From NCBI GenBank assembly GCA_965277695.1, contig CBDIDQ010000063.1, positions 62,001 to 126,000 of the forward strand: a stretch of DNA of 64,000 nt, read 5' to 3'. The DNA comes from JABSOG01 sp965277695. Its GTDB lineage: Bacteria; Pseudomonadota; Gammaproteobacteria; Enterobacterales; Alteromonadaceae. The translations under genes were made by a program, and so were the position numbers. Below, piece after piece: positions 38,044 to 46,834 of this stretch. Position 1 is the first letter of the stretch. Every line of letters begins with the position of its first letter. The notes under the pieces were generated by a model that did no database searches, had not been told where the DNA came from, and worked only from the letters and a program-made list of their open reading frames with translations.

Positions 38044-38604
38044 TTATTGCCCTCCCAACCAGTAATAAGCTTCAATAGTAAATGCCGCCTCTACCGTGCC
38101 AATGGATTTATCGGTCTGCTTTTTCACCATGGCACTGAAATTAGCAATCCGAAACGCTTTTTCACTGGTACCCAACTTACTTTGCAATAAAGCAAAATCT
38201 TTAAATTGACCAGAAAAGTTGACATTAAAACGCCCCATATACATGCCCGGAAAAATTTCTTTATCCACCGCCTCACGCCAAAAAAACTGGGTAACTTTTA
38301 ACTGGTTCTGTTGTAGTAACATGTCAAACATAATTTTGGTTTCGATATGAAAATCTTCGGCAGCAGCAAAGCGAGGATATTGATCCGCCTGCTCTTTATA
38401 GCTTTCACTCAAACTGACAAACCTTGAGGTCAACTGCGCTTCGCTATCGAGCAACCGCTGTGCCTTGGCATTACGTTGTTCATGGCGTTCAATTTGACTC
38501 AACAAATCATTCTGCCAAGCCACAATGGGTAGCAGTACAAATTTAATGATGATTAACACCACAGCTACGGGCAACAGAGTTTTGCTATTCAAACGACTCG
38601 CCAT
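38044..38604 (-). CDS. GspM/PilO-like inner-membrane platform protein
   Basis: 186 residues. One helix near the N-terminus (LLPVAVVLIIIKFVLLPIVAW) is followed by a coiled coil (residues 35-75) and a small ferredoxin-like domain (VTQFFWRE...FNVNFSGQFKDFALLQSKL), the PilO/GspM plan. The start is inside the stop of the upstream gene (TAATG). It is expected to pair with the GspL-like protein. Confidence 0.7.
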   Translation of the reverse strand: MASRLNSKTLLPVAVVLIIIKFVLLPIVAWQNDLLSQIERHEQRNAKAQRLLDSEAQLTSRFVSLSESYKEQADQYPRFAAAEDFHIETKIMFDMLLQQNQLKVTQFFWREAVDKEIFPGMYMGRFNVNFSGQFKDFALLQSKLGTSEKAFRIANFSAMVKKQTDKSIGTVEAAFTIEAYYWLGGQ

Positions 38605-39746
38605 TACTTGCTCCCCTTAATCTTTAGAGAAATACTGAAATGGTCTTTGCCCTTAACTGTACGTGTTGCAGCACGTAACTGCGGTTGCAACACCAGTTCA
38701 TCACTATTGAGAAATTCCAACACTTCAGTGTCCTTGTTCGCTACACCGTTAACAATAAACAAACCGTCAGGTAAATAACTCAATCGGTCGATTTTAACGC
38801 CCCGCTGAATCAGTGGTGCCAACAACCGCCAAACCACCGATGGCGCACCAGACTGCCCGGATATCTCAGCCAACTGGACTTGTTGCTGCTCAGCCTTAGT
38901 CAGCTGCTTTTTCAGCGCAAAAATTTCATTGGTTTTTCCACTGTATTGTGATGAAGCCGACTCAGCCGCATCCAACCGCAATTGCAGATATAATGAAGTC
39001 AAAGCAAAGTAACTAGTCAACATCACCACCGCACTCAAACCGCAATATTTGGCGTACTCCCGCAAGTCAACTGGCTGTAACCGACGCAGTGAGGTTTTTA
39101 ACCCCAGCAAATGAGTGGCTAACACCTTGGCAGAAGGGCTAAACACTTTGGACAAATAATTACTGCTGTCAATTTGAGCAGACTCAATACCGTCAGCCAA
39201 ACCCGCCGATGCCTTAAACATCGTCGCATTACTGATCAAGCCTTTTTTGGCAGCACTGAGAAAATGCCCCTGACGGTCGTAAAACCAAAAAGTTTGACTT
39301 TCTCGCTTCAGCGTAATTAATCGATTGGGTTCAGCATTGAGCAACAACAAACCTTCGGGGATCACCAGCAAGGGTTTGACATTATATTTAGCCAATACCG
39401 TCTTGGCGCAAGACCACAACACCACATTGCGTTCACCGTCAACATAATCACCAATCCGATAAACCATAACATCGTCTTCATTCGCCGCACATTCCAGCGC
39501 CAGTACTTTGCTCACTTCCCGGCGGCTAGCAATCGGCAAAACCCGGTTCTCTTCACGATAATGCTCTTTGCCAATCACCAGAATATCTGTCGAGGTCGGC
39601 AATTTATCACTATAACGAAGTTGCTGCTCTGGTCGATGATATTCAACACCGCGCAGTTCGTCAGTCAGCACAGCCGTACGGCGCAACGCCAAATACGTCA
39701 GTTCATCAGCTGCTTTTAAAAGAATTGATTTATTCACCGCAGGCAA
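38604..39746 (-). CDS. GspL/PilN-like inner-membrane platform protein
   Basis: 380 residues. The first ~225 form a soluble domain, probably the actin-like cytoplasmic part of GspL. One membrane helix (YCGLSAVVMLTSYFALTSLYL) comes at about residue 233. A coiled coil and a C-terminal ferredoxin-like domain (IDRLSYLPDGLFIVNGVANKDTEVLEFL) follow. It would recruit the GspE ATPase. Divergent from the classical GspL, and assigned mainly by architecture and gene order. It follows the GspK-like gene after about 50 bases. Confidence 0.7.
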   Translation of the reverse strand: MPAVNKSILLKAADELTYLALRRTAVLTDELRGVEYHRPEQQLRYSDKLPTSTDILVIGKEHYREENRVLPIASRREVSKVLALECAANEDDVMVYRIGDYVDGERNVVLWSCAKTVLAKYNVKPLLVIPEGLLLLNAEPNRLITLKRESQTFWFYDRQGHFLSAAKKGLISNATMFKASAGLADGIESAQIDSSNYLSKVFSPSAKVLATHLLGLKTSLRRLQPVDLREYAKYCGLSAVVMLTSYFALTSLYLQLRLDAAESASSQYSGKTNEIFALKKQLTKAEQQQVQLAEISGQSGAPSVVWRLLAPLIQRGVKIDRLSYLPDGLFIVNGVANKDTEVLEFLNSDELVLQPQLRAATRTVKGKDHFSISLKIKGSK

Positions 39747-39797
39747 CCATTGTCTGTCTGTTTTTCATTTACTTTATCCATCCACTTATCATCTTGT

Positions 39798-40685
39798 CTA
39801 ATAGTCTTGTCGTTTCGGTGTTTGATTAAGCAGCACCACTGGGTATTGCCGATAAGGTAGTATCTGCACTTCCATGACCTTGCCAAAATAAGCCTCGCCA
39901 ATGCGACTATCAAAAGTGAGCCGAAACCCTGGGCCAATAATATAATCCACCCCTTCGTCATGGGTCACTTGCGTTAAGTCTTCGACTGCCCGGCTATTGA
40001 AGTTTTTCTGCTTTTTCAATGCCGTGACCGCCGCCGCTTTGCCCTTATCGCCAACATAGGCAGCCAATAGCCTTTCAGGTGCTGTCATCGGATTAAAATA
40101 GGCTGTCGGTTGAAACGTCGCATTTTCCATCAAGACCTGCTCAGCCTCAATGGTCATACCCTTAACATAAGCCAACTCGGTAAAGGTTTGGATTGGTCCA
40201 TTTCTAACCGTCACCCCGGCATAGTCAGCTTGTTCAGCACCATTACTCCGACTGCTGTTATCACTATCAACCCAGTCCATTACACTCGCCGCAATCGTCC
40301 TCGCCTCACCCTTATCAATGTACTCTTCCAACAGTTTTTGTAAAAAAGTCCCCTGGGTCATTGACGTCAGGCTGAATAATCCGGCCAAATCCTGTAACTG
40401 CACACTAGTCCCGGGCATGATCTCAAACGGCTGACCATGAAAATTCCAACCTTTTTTGCGTAACTGCTCAACATTATTGGTGAGTAAACCAAATAACAGC
40501 CGATTCTTAGCGGTATAGTGATTCAAATACGCCGTCGATTTATCTTGCAGCGACTGAGCCCGATTCACCTGACTTTTTGCCAACGTAAGAAAAAATATCG
40601 TCAGTAATAAAATGATGGTAGTGGTAATGATCACCTGAATAAGCGCAATACCACGCTGGTCCTTAAGCTGCTGAAACGCCATCAA
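39798..40685 (-). CDS. gspK: GspK-like minor pseudopilin
   Basis: 295 residues. The prepilin leader RGIALIQVIITTTIILLLTIFFLTLA cleaves after Gly, and the +5 position is Gln instead of Glu, as expected for GspK, which caps the pseudopilus. The large C-terminal domain (DLAGLFSLTSMTQGTFLQKLLEEYIDKGEA, VMDWVDSDNSSRSNGAEQADY) is the GspK saposin-like fold with its Asp-rich metal site. It overlaps the GspJ stop (four bases). Confidence 0.8.
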   Translation of the reverse strand: MMAFQQLKDQRGIALIQVIITTTIILLLTIFFLTLAKSQVNRAQSLQDKSTAYLNHYTAKNRLLFGLLTNNVEQLRKKGWNFHGQPFEIMPGTSVQLQDLAGLFSLTSMTQGTFLQKLLEEYIDKGEARTIAASVMDWVDSDNSSRSNGAEQADYAGVTVRNGPIQTFTELAYVKGMTIEAEQVLMENATFQPTAYFNPMTAPERLLAAYVGDKGKAAAVTALKKQKNFNSRAVEDLTQVTHDEGVDYIIGPGFRLTFDSRIGEAYFGKVMEVQILPYRQYPVVLLNQTPKRQDY

Positions 40686-41383
40686 TTAATTCGCTCTTCG
40701 ATATAAAAATTAATTAACTTGTCGTGACCAGCTGTCAATTGATAGGCCAAGGTTTCATTACCGATATGTAGCTTGACAGCTTCTGGCTGTATTCTTCTTT
40801 TAGCCCCATCGTATTCATTACTCCAACTTCGCACTTTATCAAAATGCACTTGGCGTTCGTATTTGTGTTCCCGAACTGCCCAGCCATAATAACTAAAGCT
40901 TATGGCTTGAGGTGTACGCATCAGCACTGTACGATATTTAAAATCCAGTTGTTGCTCCAAATCAATCAGCAAGCCTGCAGATAAAGGCGCTTCTTCATAA
41001 ACAATTTGAAAGCCTTCACTAGTTTTTTCTCGAAAAATCCGCACCACCGCAGCATCATTAGCAGTAACAGCGAAGATTGGCGCAGCAGTGACAAAGGTAA
41101 AACCTTCATCACGACCCAAAAAATAAAAGGTATGCGCCCCGTCACCGTTATTGACGATATAAGGAATAGCCGCATCGATGGTTTCTTTAATCTGTAACAT
41201 ACCCTGAAAGTAAAACATGGTGCGATCAAAGGTGCCCAGCCTGCCCGCCCAGTAATGGGCATACATCGAATAGCTGTAATTGGCGGTAAACATCAAACTG
41301 ACCAAAATTACCATGGCAATCAGCACCTCAACCAAGGTGTAACCAGTTTGCCTGTTGCTTTTCACTTTATTCATTTGTGCCAA
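40682..41383 (-). CDS. gspJ: GspJ-like minor pseudopilin
   Basis: 233 residues. QTGYTLVEVLIAMVILVSLMFTANYSYSM is a type IV prepilin signal with Gly-1 and Glu+5. The C-terminal part is a beta-rich globular head. It overlaps the GspI gene by 13 bases. It would help build the pseudopilus tip with GspI and GspK. Confidence 0.75.
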   Translation of the reverse strand: MAQMNKVKSNRQTGYTLVEVLIAMVILVSLMFTANYSYSMYAHYWAGRLGTFDRTMFYFQGMLQIKETIDAAIPYIVNNGDGAHTFYFLGRDEGFTFVTAAPIFAVTANDAAVVRIFREKTSEGFQIVYEEAPLSAGLLIDLEQQLDFKYRTVLMRTPQAISFSYYGWAVREHKYERQVHFDKVRSWSNEYDGAKRRIQPEAVKLHIGNETLAYQLTAGHDKLINFYIEERIN

Positions 41384-41802
41384 CTGACTTCTTCATACTG
41401 CCAACTGCGCTGATAAGTCCCTTCACCCACAGTGACATCGACCTGCCATAAATTAAATCGCTCGTCATATTCCTTAAATTCATTTTCATCCGGATCAAAG
41501 CGTCTAGGCGGTTTAAGCCGTTTTAGCAGTTTCGCCCGCCATGCATAGTTCAGTTCAAACAACACGCCTTCGCTGCCCAAATCAGACACCTGTTCTGCCT
41601 CGACGATCTGCACCCGAATATTCTCAATCATCAAAGGGACTATCGCCGCAACTTTAGCCGCTCGCTCGGCTTTTCGTGATGACAACGCCGACTGACTGAA
41701 TGCCTCCGATGCCAATGCTAAAAACAAAAACAAAATCACACTGGCAATCAGCACTTCAATCAGGGTAAACCCCTGATTAATTGACTTAAAGCTACTGGGC
41801 AT
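41371..41802 (-). CDS. gspI: GspI-like minor pseudopilin
   Basis: 143 residues. NQGFTLIEVLIASVILFLFLALASEAFSQ is a prepilin leader with Gly-1 and Glu+5, and the length fits GspI. The remainder is a short beta domain. It overlaps the preceding gene by 11 bases. Exact assignment to I rather than a second H or V type is by order. Confidence 0.75.
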   Translation of the reverse strand: MPSSFKSINQGFTLIEVLIASVILFLFLALASEAFSQSALSSRKAERAAKVAAIVPLMIENIRVQIVEAEQVSDLGSEGVLFELNYAWRAKLLKRLKPPRRFDPDENEFKEYDERFNLWQVDVTVGEGTYQRSWQYEEVSWHK

Positions 41803-42205
41803 AGAGCAAATCCTGTTTTACGCCCAACATATCTTCCATAGTCATTTGCTTGGCTTGGCCCGCCACTTTAATCGTCAATACATCTACCGACGGAAAGCCA
41901 TTGTGATTGATATAAAACGACACCCCAGGAAACTGCAAAAACTCAAATTGAATCTCTTTTGTTCCCTTAGCTGATTCAATCGTCATCAATGTATTAGCCA
42001 AAGTGACTTTATAACTGATACCCCGCGAAAACGCCTGAGTAGTCATGGTCTTAATGGTGTTTCGCACGGTCAGATATTCGATTTTGGCATTGGATTTATC
42101 CAGCTCTTTAAATGCCAGTGGCGCAACCAAGCCAGCACTCATCATCACAATCAAGATCACAATAGTCAGCTCAATCAAGGTAAATCCGCGAACCGTGCTT
42201 TTCAT
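41792..42205 (-). CDS. gspH: GspH-like minor pseudopilin
   Basis: 137 residues from the ATG at 42205, chosen because MKSTVRGFTLIEL is the natural prepilin leader and lies four bases after the gspF stop. Gly-1 and Glu+5 are present, and the hydrophobic helix TIVILIVMMSAGLVAPLAF follows. It is a small pseudopilin of GspH style. Confidence 0.75.
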   Translation of the reverse strand: MKSTVRGFTLIELTIVILIVMMSAGLVAPLAFKELDKSNAKIEYLTVRNTIKTMTTQAFSRGISYKVTLANTLMTIESAKGTKEIQFEFLQFPGVSFYINHNGFPSVDVLTIKVAGQAKQMTMEDMLGVKQDLLYAQ

Positions 42206-42209
42206 GATG

Positions 42210-43418
42210 CTATACCGCCACATCATTAATCGACATAACACTGAGCATCATAGTAACCACAACACCGCCAACAATCAGTCCCATGGTAATGATCAATAAA
42301 GGCTCTAATAATGCGGTAACTCGGCTAACCCATTGAGTAAACTCATTACGGCTACGATCAGCCAACTCACTAAAAATACGAGTGACTTCACCGCTTTCTT
42401 CGCCAATTTCAATCAGTGATAAAAACAAATCCGAAAACAGCGTGGTGCCAGCCAATGCTTTACTTAAATGCACTCCTTGGCGAATTTCTTCGCCGACGCC
42501 TTCAAGTTCTCGTCTAATTTCGCTATTCGATGAATTACCCGCGCTTAATCGGACCGCCAAATCCATCGCAATACCAGCACTGAGCAACAACGACATACTC
42601 GAACAAAAGCGGATACGCTCAGACATTTCAACAATGGTTCTGACCCCGGGCACCCGACGTGAGCGTTGATGAAACCAGGTGATCAACTGCGGATTCTGTC
42701 GGTTTTGAAACAACAAAGCAGCACCGCCGAGCATTCCGAGCCCAACATAGTGCTGATAATTAATCAACCAGTCGCTGATCCCGAGGATCATCTGAGTATG
42801 AAAAGGCAAATCTTCAGCCTCAGCAAACAACACCGCCATTTTTGGCACAATATAATTAAAGATAAAGACAATAGACAAAATACACACCGCTAAAATAATC
42901 AGCGGATAAGTGGTCGCTTGGACAATGGTTTGGCGTAAGTCATTACGAAATTTAAGGTCACGAGATAATCCAGTAAAAACCGGACCGAGCGCACCGGACT
43001 CTTCACCAATTTTCAATAAGTTGACATATAGCTTATCGAACAAAGTAGTGAAAGTGCCAAACGCAGCAGAGATGGTACTGCCACCTTTGAGTTTGGCTGA
43101 AATTTGGCTTAACACCTCGCCAATTGCCGTGCTGCTTTTGGCTTTGGCCAGCAAATCAACCGCTTTGTCGAACTTCACTCCACTTTCAAGCAATAACTGC
43201 AACTCTGAGGTGAGGTATTCCAAATCCCGTCCGGCGACCTTTTTATTGGTCGCAAACAAAACGGTTGAGCCGCTAGTCTGCACAGGGGTAATCGAGCTGA
43301 CCATCAGTTTTTTCAGCTCTTTGAGTTCCTTTTGAGCCGCAGCCAGTGAATCGGCTTCAACGGATGCTTCGACTTTTTTGCCGCTTTTATCGTAAGCGAC
43401 ATATTTAAACAACGCCAT
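42210..43418 (-). CDS. gspF: GspF-like inner-membrane platform protein
   Basis: 402 residues with two GspF/T2SSF repeats (about 70-195 and 270-395) and three membrane helices. LEYLTSELQLLLESGVKFDKAVDLLA and LFSDLFLSLIEIGEESGEVTRIFSELAD are the conserved motifs. It anchors the ATPase-driven pseudopilus machinery. It begins one base after the GspE stop. Confidence 0.9.
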   Translation of the reverse strand: MALFKYVAYDKSGKKVEASVEADSLAAAQKELKELKKLMVSSITPVQTSGSTVLFATNKKVAGRDLEYLTSELQLLLESGVKFDKAVDLLAKAKSSTAIGEVLSQISAKLKGGSTISAAFGTFTTLFDKLYVNLLKIGEESGALGPVFTGLSRDLKFRNDLRQTIVQATTYPLIILAVCILSIVFIFNYIVPKMAVLFAEAEDLPFHTQMILGISDWLINYQHYVGLGMLGGAALLFQNRQNPQLITWFHQRSRRVPGVRTIVEMSERIRFCSSMSLLLSAGIAMDLAVRLSAGNSSNSEIRRELEGVGEEIRQGVHLSKALAGTTLFSDLFLSLIEIGEESGEVTRIFSELADRSRNEFTQWVSRVTALLEPLLIITMGLIVGGVVVTMMLSVMSINDVAV

Positions 43419-45125
43419 TTAGCCAGCCACCCGCATTACTTCATCAATGGTTGTCATGCCCTGAATCACTTTAAGCAAACCATCTTCAAACATGGTACGG
43501 TTTTTCTGTTCGGCGCTGTAAGCCTTAACGGTGTCGATAAAGTTATTATCTTTGGGGATTGAACGAATATGTTCATCACAAGCAAGGTATTCAACTACCG
43601 CCTTACGGCCTTTATAGCCATTATGACCACAGGCTTCGCAACCTACCGGACCATGAATATTCACTTGTCCGTGATTATAATCATCAGCAATGGATTGCAG
43701 CGGATATTTCGACGTTAAGTCAGCCAAAGTATGGCTATCCACTGGGATGCTACATTCTTCACATAAGGTTCTCACCAGTCGTTGTGCTACTATTGCCACC
43801 AAAGCAGCATTGAGCAAAAACTCTTCCACACCTAAATCGAGCAAACGAGTATAGGCACTAGCAGCATCATTGGTATGCACGGTAGAAAATACCAAGTGAC
43901 CAGTAATGGCTGACTGCATCGCAATACGGGCGGTTTCTTTATCACGAATTTCACCCAACATGATGATGTCGGGATCTTGACGTACGATACTGCGCAGTCC
44001 GGCAGAAAAATCAAAACCAATCTCCGGTTTCACCTGCACCTGATTAATCCCGTCGAGTTGATACTCTACTGGGTCTTCTAGGGTAATGATTTTAACTTTT
44101 TCAGAGTTCAACGCACTAAGGAAGGTATACAGACTGGTGGTTTTACCGCTACCGGTCGGTCCGGTCAACAAAATAACCCCGGCTGTGGTTTGTAAATCCC
44201 GATCTAACTTAAGCTGAATGTCTGGTGCCAAACCGAGGTGACCCATATCATAATTAAGCGAGTCTTTACGCAGAAAACGCATCACCACACTTTCGCCGAG
44301 ATTCAACGGCAGTGCCGAGACCCGGATATCCAGCTCTTGCTGGGCAATTTTCAATTCGATTTTGCCATCTTGTGGGCGGCGTTTTTCGGCAATGTCCATG
44401 CCGGATAAAATCTTAATACGGGTGATGATCGGCAATTCCATTGCACCGGGGATATATTCTTCACTGTGCAGCACACCGTCGACTCTAAAACGCACCCGGC
44501 ACTTATTTTCGACCGGTTCGATGTGCATATCTGAGGCCCCTTCTCTGAGGGCGCGAGTGATTAAGGAGTTTAACAGACTGACAATCGGCGCTTCGGCGGC
44601 CAATTCACGTAACCGGGCTTCTTCTGACGAACTCAAATCGACTGAAAACATTTCTTCGGATTGGGCGATGACTAACAGTGCTAGCTCTTCGAATTCAACC
44701 TTATTGACAATCAATATTCTGGCGTTAATAGCCTGTTGACCGAACCACTGGTTCACCGCCATTTCTAGTGGATCCATGGTCACTAGTGTCCAGTCGTCGT
44801 CAGCAATATCAATCACCAGCCAACCGCGCTCTTTTAGCCATAACTGTTGTTCAGAATCGAAGTTTTCGCTGACAGATTCTGGCTGAGCCTCAAGCCCGGC
44901 ATCGGCAAACAATTCGATGGCCAGATACTGCTGATAAAAGTATGGTAACTTCTCTTCGGACAGCGCCCCCATGTTGATCAGGATATTTTCAATGCGACCA
45001 TTGTATTTGGTTTGATAGTTAACCGCTTTTTCGTAGTCAACGTCACTAACGGCGAATTCGCCACATAATAACAGCTTAACTTCGCTAAAAGTTTCGCTCT
45101 GGGTTTCTGCTTGGGTTTCGCTCAT
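43419..45125 (-). CDS. gspE: GspE-like secretion ATPase
   Basis: 568 residues. An N-terminal MshEN-like domain (residues 10-150) precedes the ATPase. LLTGPTGSGKTTSLYTFL is Walker A, IIMLGEIRDKETARIAMQSAITGHLVFSTVHTNDA holds Walker B and the His box. The zinc tetracysteine is complete: CEEC near residue 465 and CEAC about 50 residues later. It powers pseudopilus assembly. Its ATG overlaps the GspG stop (ATGA). Confidence 0.9.
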   Translation of the reverse strand: MSETQAETQSETFSEVKLLLCGEFAVSDVDYEKAVNYQTKYNGRIENILINMGALSEEKLPYFYQQYLAIELFADAGLEAQPESVSENFDSEQQLWLKERGWLVIDIADDDWTLVTMDPLEMAVNQWFGQQAINARILIVNKVEFEELALLVIAQSEEMFSVDLSSSEEARLRELAAEAPIVSLLNSLITRALREGASDMHIEPVENKCRVRFRVDGVLHSEEYIPGAMELPIITRIKILSGMDIAEKRRPQDGKIELKIAQQELDIRVSALPLNLGESVVMRFLRKDSLNYDMGHLGLAPDIQLKLDRDLQTTAGVILLTGPTGSGKTTSLYTFLSALNSEKVKIITLEDPVEYQLDGINQVQVKPEIGFDFSAGLRSIVRQDPDIIMLGEIRDKETARIAMQSAITGHLVFSTVHTNDAASAYTRLLDLGVEEFLLNAALVAIVAQRLVRTLCEECSIPVDSHTLADLTSKYPLQSIADDYNHGQVNIHGPVGCEACGHNGYKGRKAVVEYLACDEHIRSIPKDNNFIDTVKAYSAEQKNRTMFEDGLLKVIQGMTTIDEVMRVAG

Positions 45126-45523
45126 TCGTGGATGACATCCGCATTATCGCCTTCACCGCCCAATTGAGCATCTTTGCCATACGACGCCATGTAGTAACCC
45201 ATATCACCTTCACCGGGTGTACGATAAATATAAGGTTTACCCCAAGGATCCATCGGGATTTTTTTGCGAATGTATGGGCCATCCCAACCCGCTTTGGTAC
45301 TGCTGCGTAATTCTTCCAGCGAAGCAGGGTAATCGCCGACATCCAAACGAAAGGTTTCTAGTGAAGTATCAAATGATAACATCTGTGTTTTCGCGACTTT
45401 GCGCTGAGCAGAGCCGACCTTATTAAACATCTCCGGTGCCACTAAACCTGCCAGCAAACCCAAGATCACAATTACAATCATTAATTCAATCAGGGTAAAA
45501 CCTGACATACGTCGTTTGTTCAT
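45122..45523 (-). CDS. gspG: GspG-like major pseudopilin
   Basis: 133 residues. MSGFTLIELMIVIVILGLLAGLVAPEMF is the prepilin leader with Gly-1 and Glu+5. WDGPYIRKKIPMDPWGKPYIYRTPGEGDMGYYMASYGKDAQLGGEGDNADV is the calcium-binding GspG C-terminus. It is the first gene of the operon, with GGAGAG just upstream of the ATG, and forms the pseudopilus body. This conserved C-terminus is what separates the system from MSHA or type IV pili. Confidence 0.95.
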   Translation of the reverse strand: MNKRRMSGFTLIELMIVIVILGLLAGLVAPEMFNKVGSAQRKVAKTQMLSFDTSLETFRLDVGDYPASLEELRSSTKAGWDGPYIRKKIPMDPWGKPYIYRTPGEGDMGYYMASYGKDAQLGGEGDNADVIHE

Positions 45524-45542
45524 CTTCTCTCCGTATCAATAT

Positions 45543-45581
45543 CCCGTAAAAATAGCCCGTAAAAATAACCCGTAAAAATCG
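45543..45581. repeat. Three 13-bp tandem repeats in the gspG leader
   Basis: Three copies of CCCGTAAAAATNN lie end to end (45543-45555, 45556-45568, 45569-45581), with a degenerate fourth at 45531-45542. They sit between promoter and ribosome binding site on the gspG side. Confidence 0.8.
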
Positions 45582-45667
45582 CTGGCGAAGTCTATCAATT
45601 GAGCCGCAAAATGTCATCCTTTGCGCTGATATTTACTGCCTCGTGTAGGATGGGTGAGCCCCAGCGA

Positions 45668-45728
45668 GACTACAATTGTAGACAGCATAAAAAAGTAAAG
45701 CAAGTGTTTTCTGACTACACATGTAGAC
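45668..45728 (-). promoter_or_regulatory. Promoter of the secretion operon with paired operator-like palindromes
   Basis: The minus strand has TTGCTT (45703-45698), a 17-base spacer and TACAAT (45680-45675), a very good sigma70 promoter. Two near-identical boxes, GACTACAATTGTAGAC (45668-45683) and GACTACACATGTAGAC (45713-45728), differ only in the two central bases. One covers the -10, the other lies upstream of the -35 and overlaps the stop of the upstream glycosyltransferase gene. TACANNTGTA symmetry is that of BlaI/CopY-type repressor sites, but the regulator is unknown. Confidence 0.7.
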
Positions 45729-46834
45729 TAAGCGCGAATCCCCTCATTCAACCCAGCGTAATGCCGATGCGACTGCCCATTAATCTCACCACTGGCCACC
45801 TTGCCTATAAACAGCTCAAGCGCAGCAAGGTCGCCATGATACAACTGCGGATACTGCGCTTTAAAATCACTGAGCACTTGTTGTGGCTGATAATTATCAC
45901 GACACTGCTGGATTTGAGCGATGAGCTTATCAAGGTCATTATCATAAATCCTGAAATTACTACCCAGCTCTCCTTCTCCGGCATCATGTAACGACTTGTT
46001 GAGGTAGTGGGACGGCAGCCAACTGCGTTGCGGGGCAAAAATCAAATTACCACAGAGTTGATTTTCAACCACCGGTAAGCCAAATGACTCCCGAAATGAC
46101 AAAAATAAGGCGCTGTGCTGACGATAGCGCTGACGAATGTCCGTCAGGCTATAACGCCCGGTGAGTTGATAGTATTCAGTGCCAGTTTTTTCTAATGCTT
46201 CGATTTGCAAAGCTCGTTGGGCTTCAAAGCCCTTGCGGGTAAAATCAAGCAGCACCTTAAACGATTGGTCCGGTTCAACAAACAAACTCTCATCTCGTAA
46301 ATCATGGCCAATCATAGAATACGGGTGGGCATCGTTAGTCAGTGGGTACTCACTAACAACCGAAGCTGGCAGATACCAGTCATATCGTTGTAAACCAACG
46401 CCTCCAGCCCCGACGATTTGACGATACCAATCACCACGGGTGGCCAGATAATAATTTTGATATAACACAATGGGGATAGAGAATTGTTTGCGCAACTGTT
46501 CGATGCGACCAAGCCTGACAAACGCATCAGGGATATGACAGATAACCACAATCAGATCGAATGATTGCAGTTGCGCTTCAAACTGTTTTACCTCGCTAAG
46601 GCTGACATTCTGCTGGGTTAAGTAATGCGTTGACTTGATTAAGTTAACCAGCGATTTGACGCTATTTTTAACGCCAGTTTTGAGCTGTTGCGATGCACTG
46701 TAGTTGAGCATCGCCAAGCCATTGGGGAATATTTTTGCGGCCAAACCCAAACTACTGAGCATTTTCACCAGCCCATTAGCCATAGGCATGATAAAACCGG
46801 GTTGCTCCCCGGCCAAAATGGCAACTTTCATCAC
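45728..46834 (-). CDS. Glycosyltransferase-like protein (GT-B fold)
   Basis: 368 residues, no membrane segment. The C-terminal half carries ALFLSFRESFGLPVVENQLCGNLIFAP, the donor-site pattern of GT4-like enzymes with the Glu pair. The N-terminal MKVAILAGEQPGFIMPMANGLVKML is Rossmann-like. It starts at the stop of the radical SAM gene (TAATG-like overlap). It probably adds one sugar to the lipid-linked glycan. The donor is unknown. Confidence 0.65.
   Translation of the reverse strand: MMKVAILAGEQPGFIMPMANGLVKMLSSLGLAAKIFPNGLAMLNYSASQQLKTGVKNSVKSLVNLIKSTHYLTQQNVSLSEVKQFEAQLQSFDLIVVICHIPDAFVRLGRIEQLRKQFSIPIVLYQNYYLATRGDWYRQIVGAGGVGLQRYDWYLPASVVSEYPLTNDAHPYSMIGHDLRDESLFVEPDQSFKVLLDFTRKGFEAQRALQIEALEKTGTEYYQLTGRYSLTDIRQRYRQHSALFLSFRESFGLPVVENQLCGNLIFAPQRSWLPSHYLNKSLHDAGEGELGSNFRIYDNDLDKLIAQIQQCRDNYQPQQVLSDFKAQYPQLYHGDLAALELFIGKVASGEINGQSHRHYAGLNEGIRA

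Noticed and set aside
39734..39961. Open frame after the gspK gene that could have meant a frameshift
   Set aside because: GspK is complete to its stop at 39798 and gspL begins at 39746; the frame carries no family motif.
35395..45523. Interpretation of the operon as an MSHA or type IV pilus
   Set aside because: The GspG C-terminal calcium motif, the GspK-type cap and the H-I-J-K order fit type II secretion, and no PilA/MshA-like major pilin or retraction ATPase is present.
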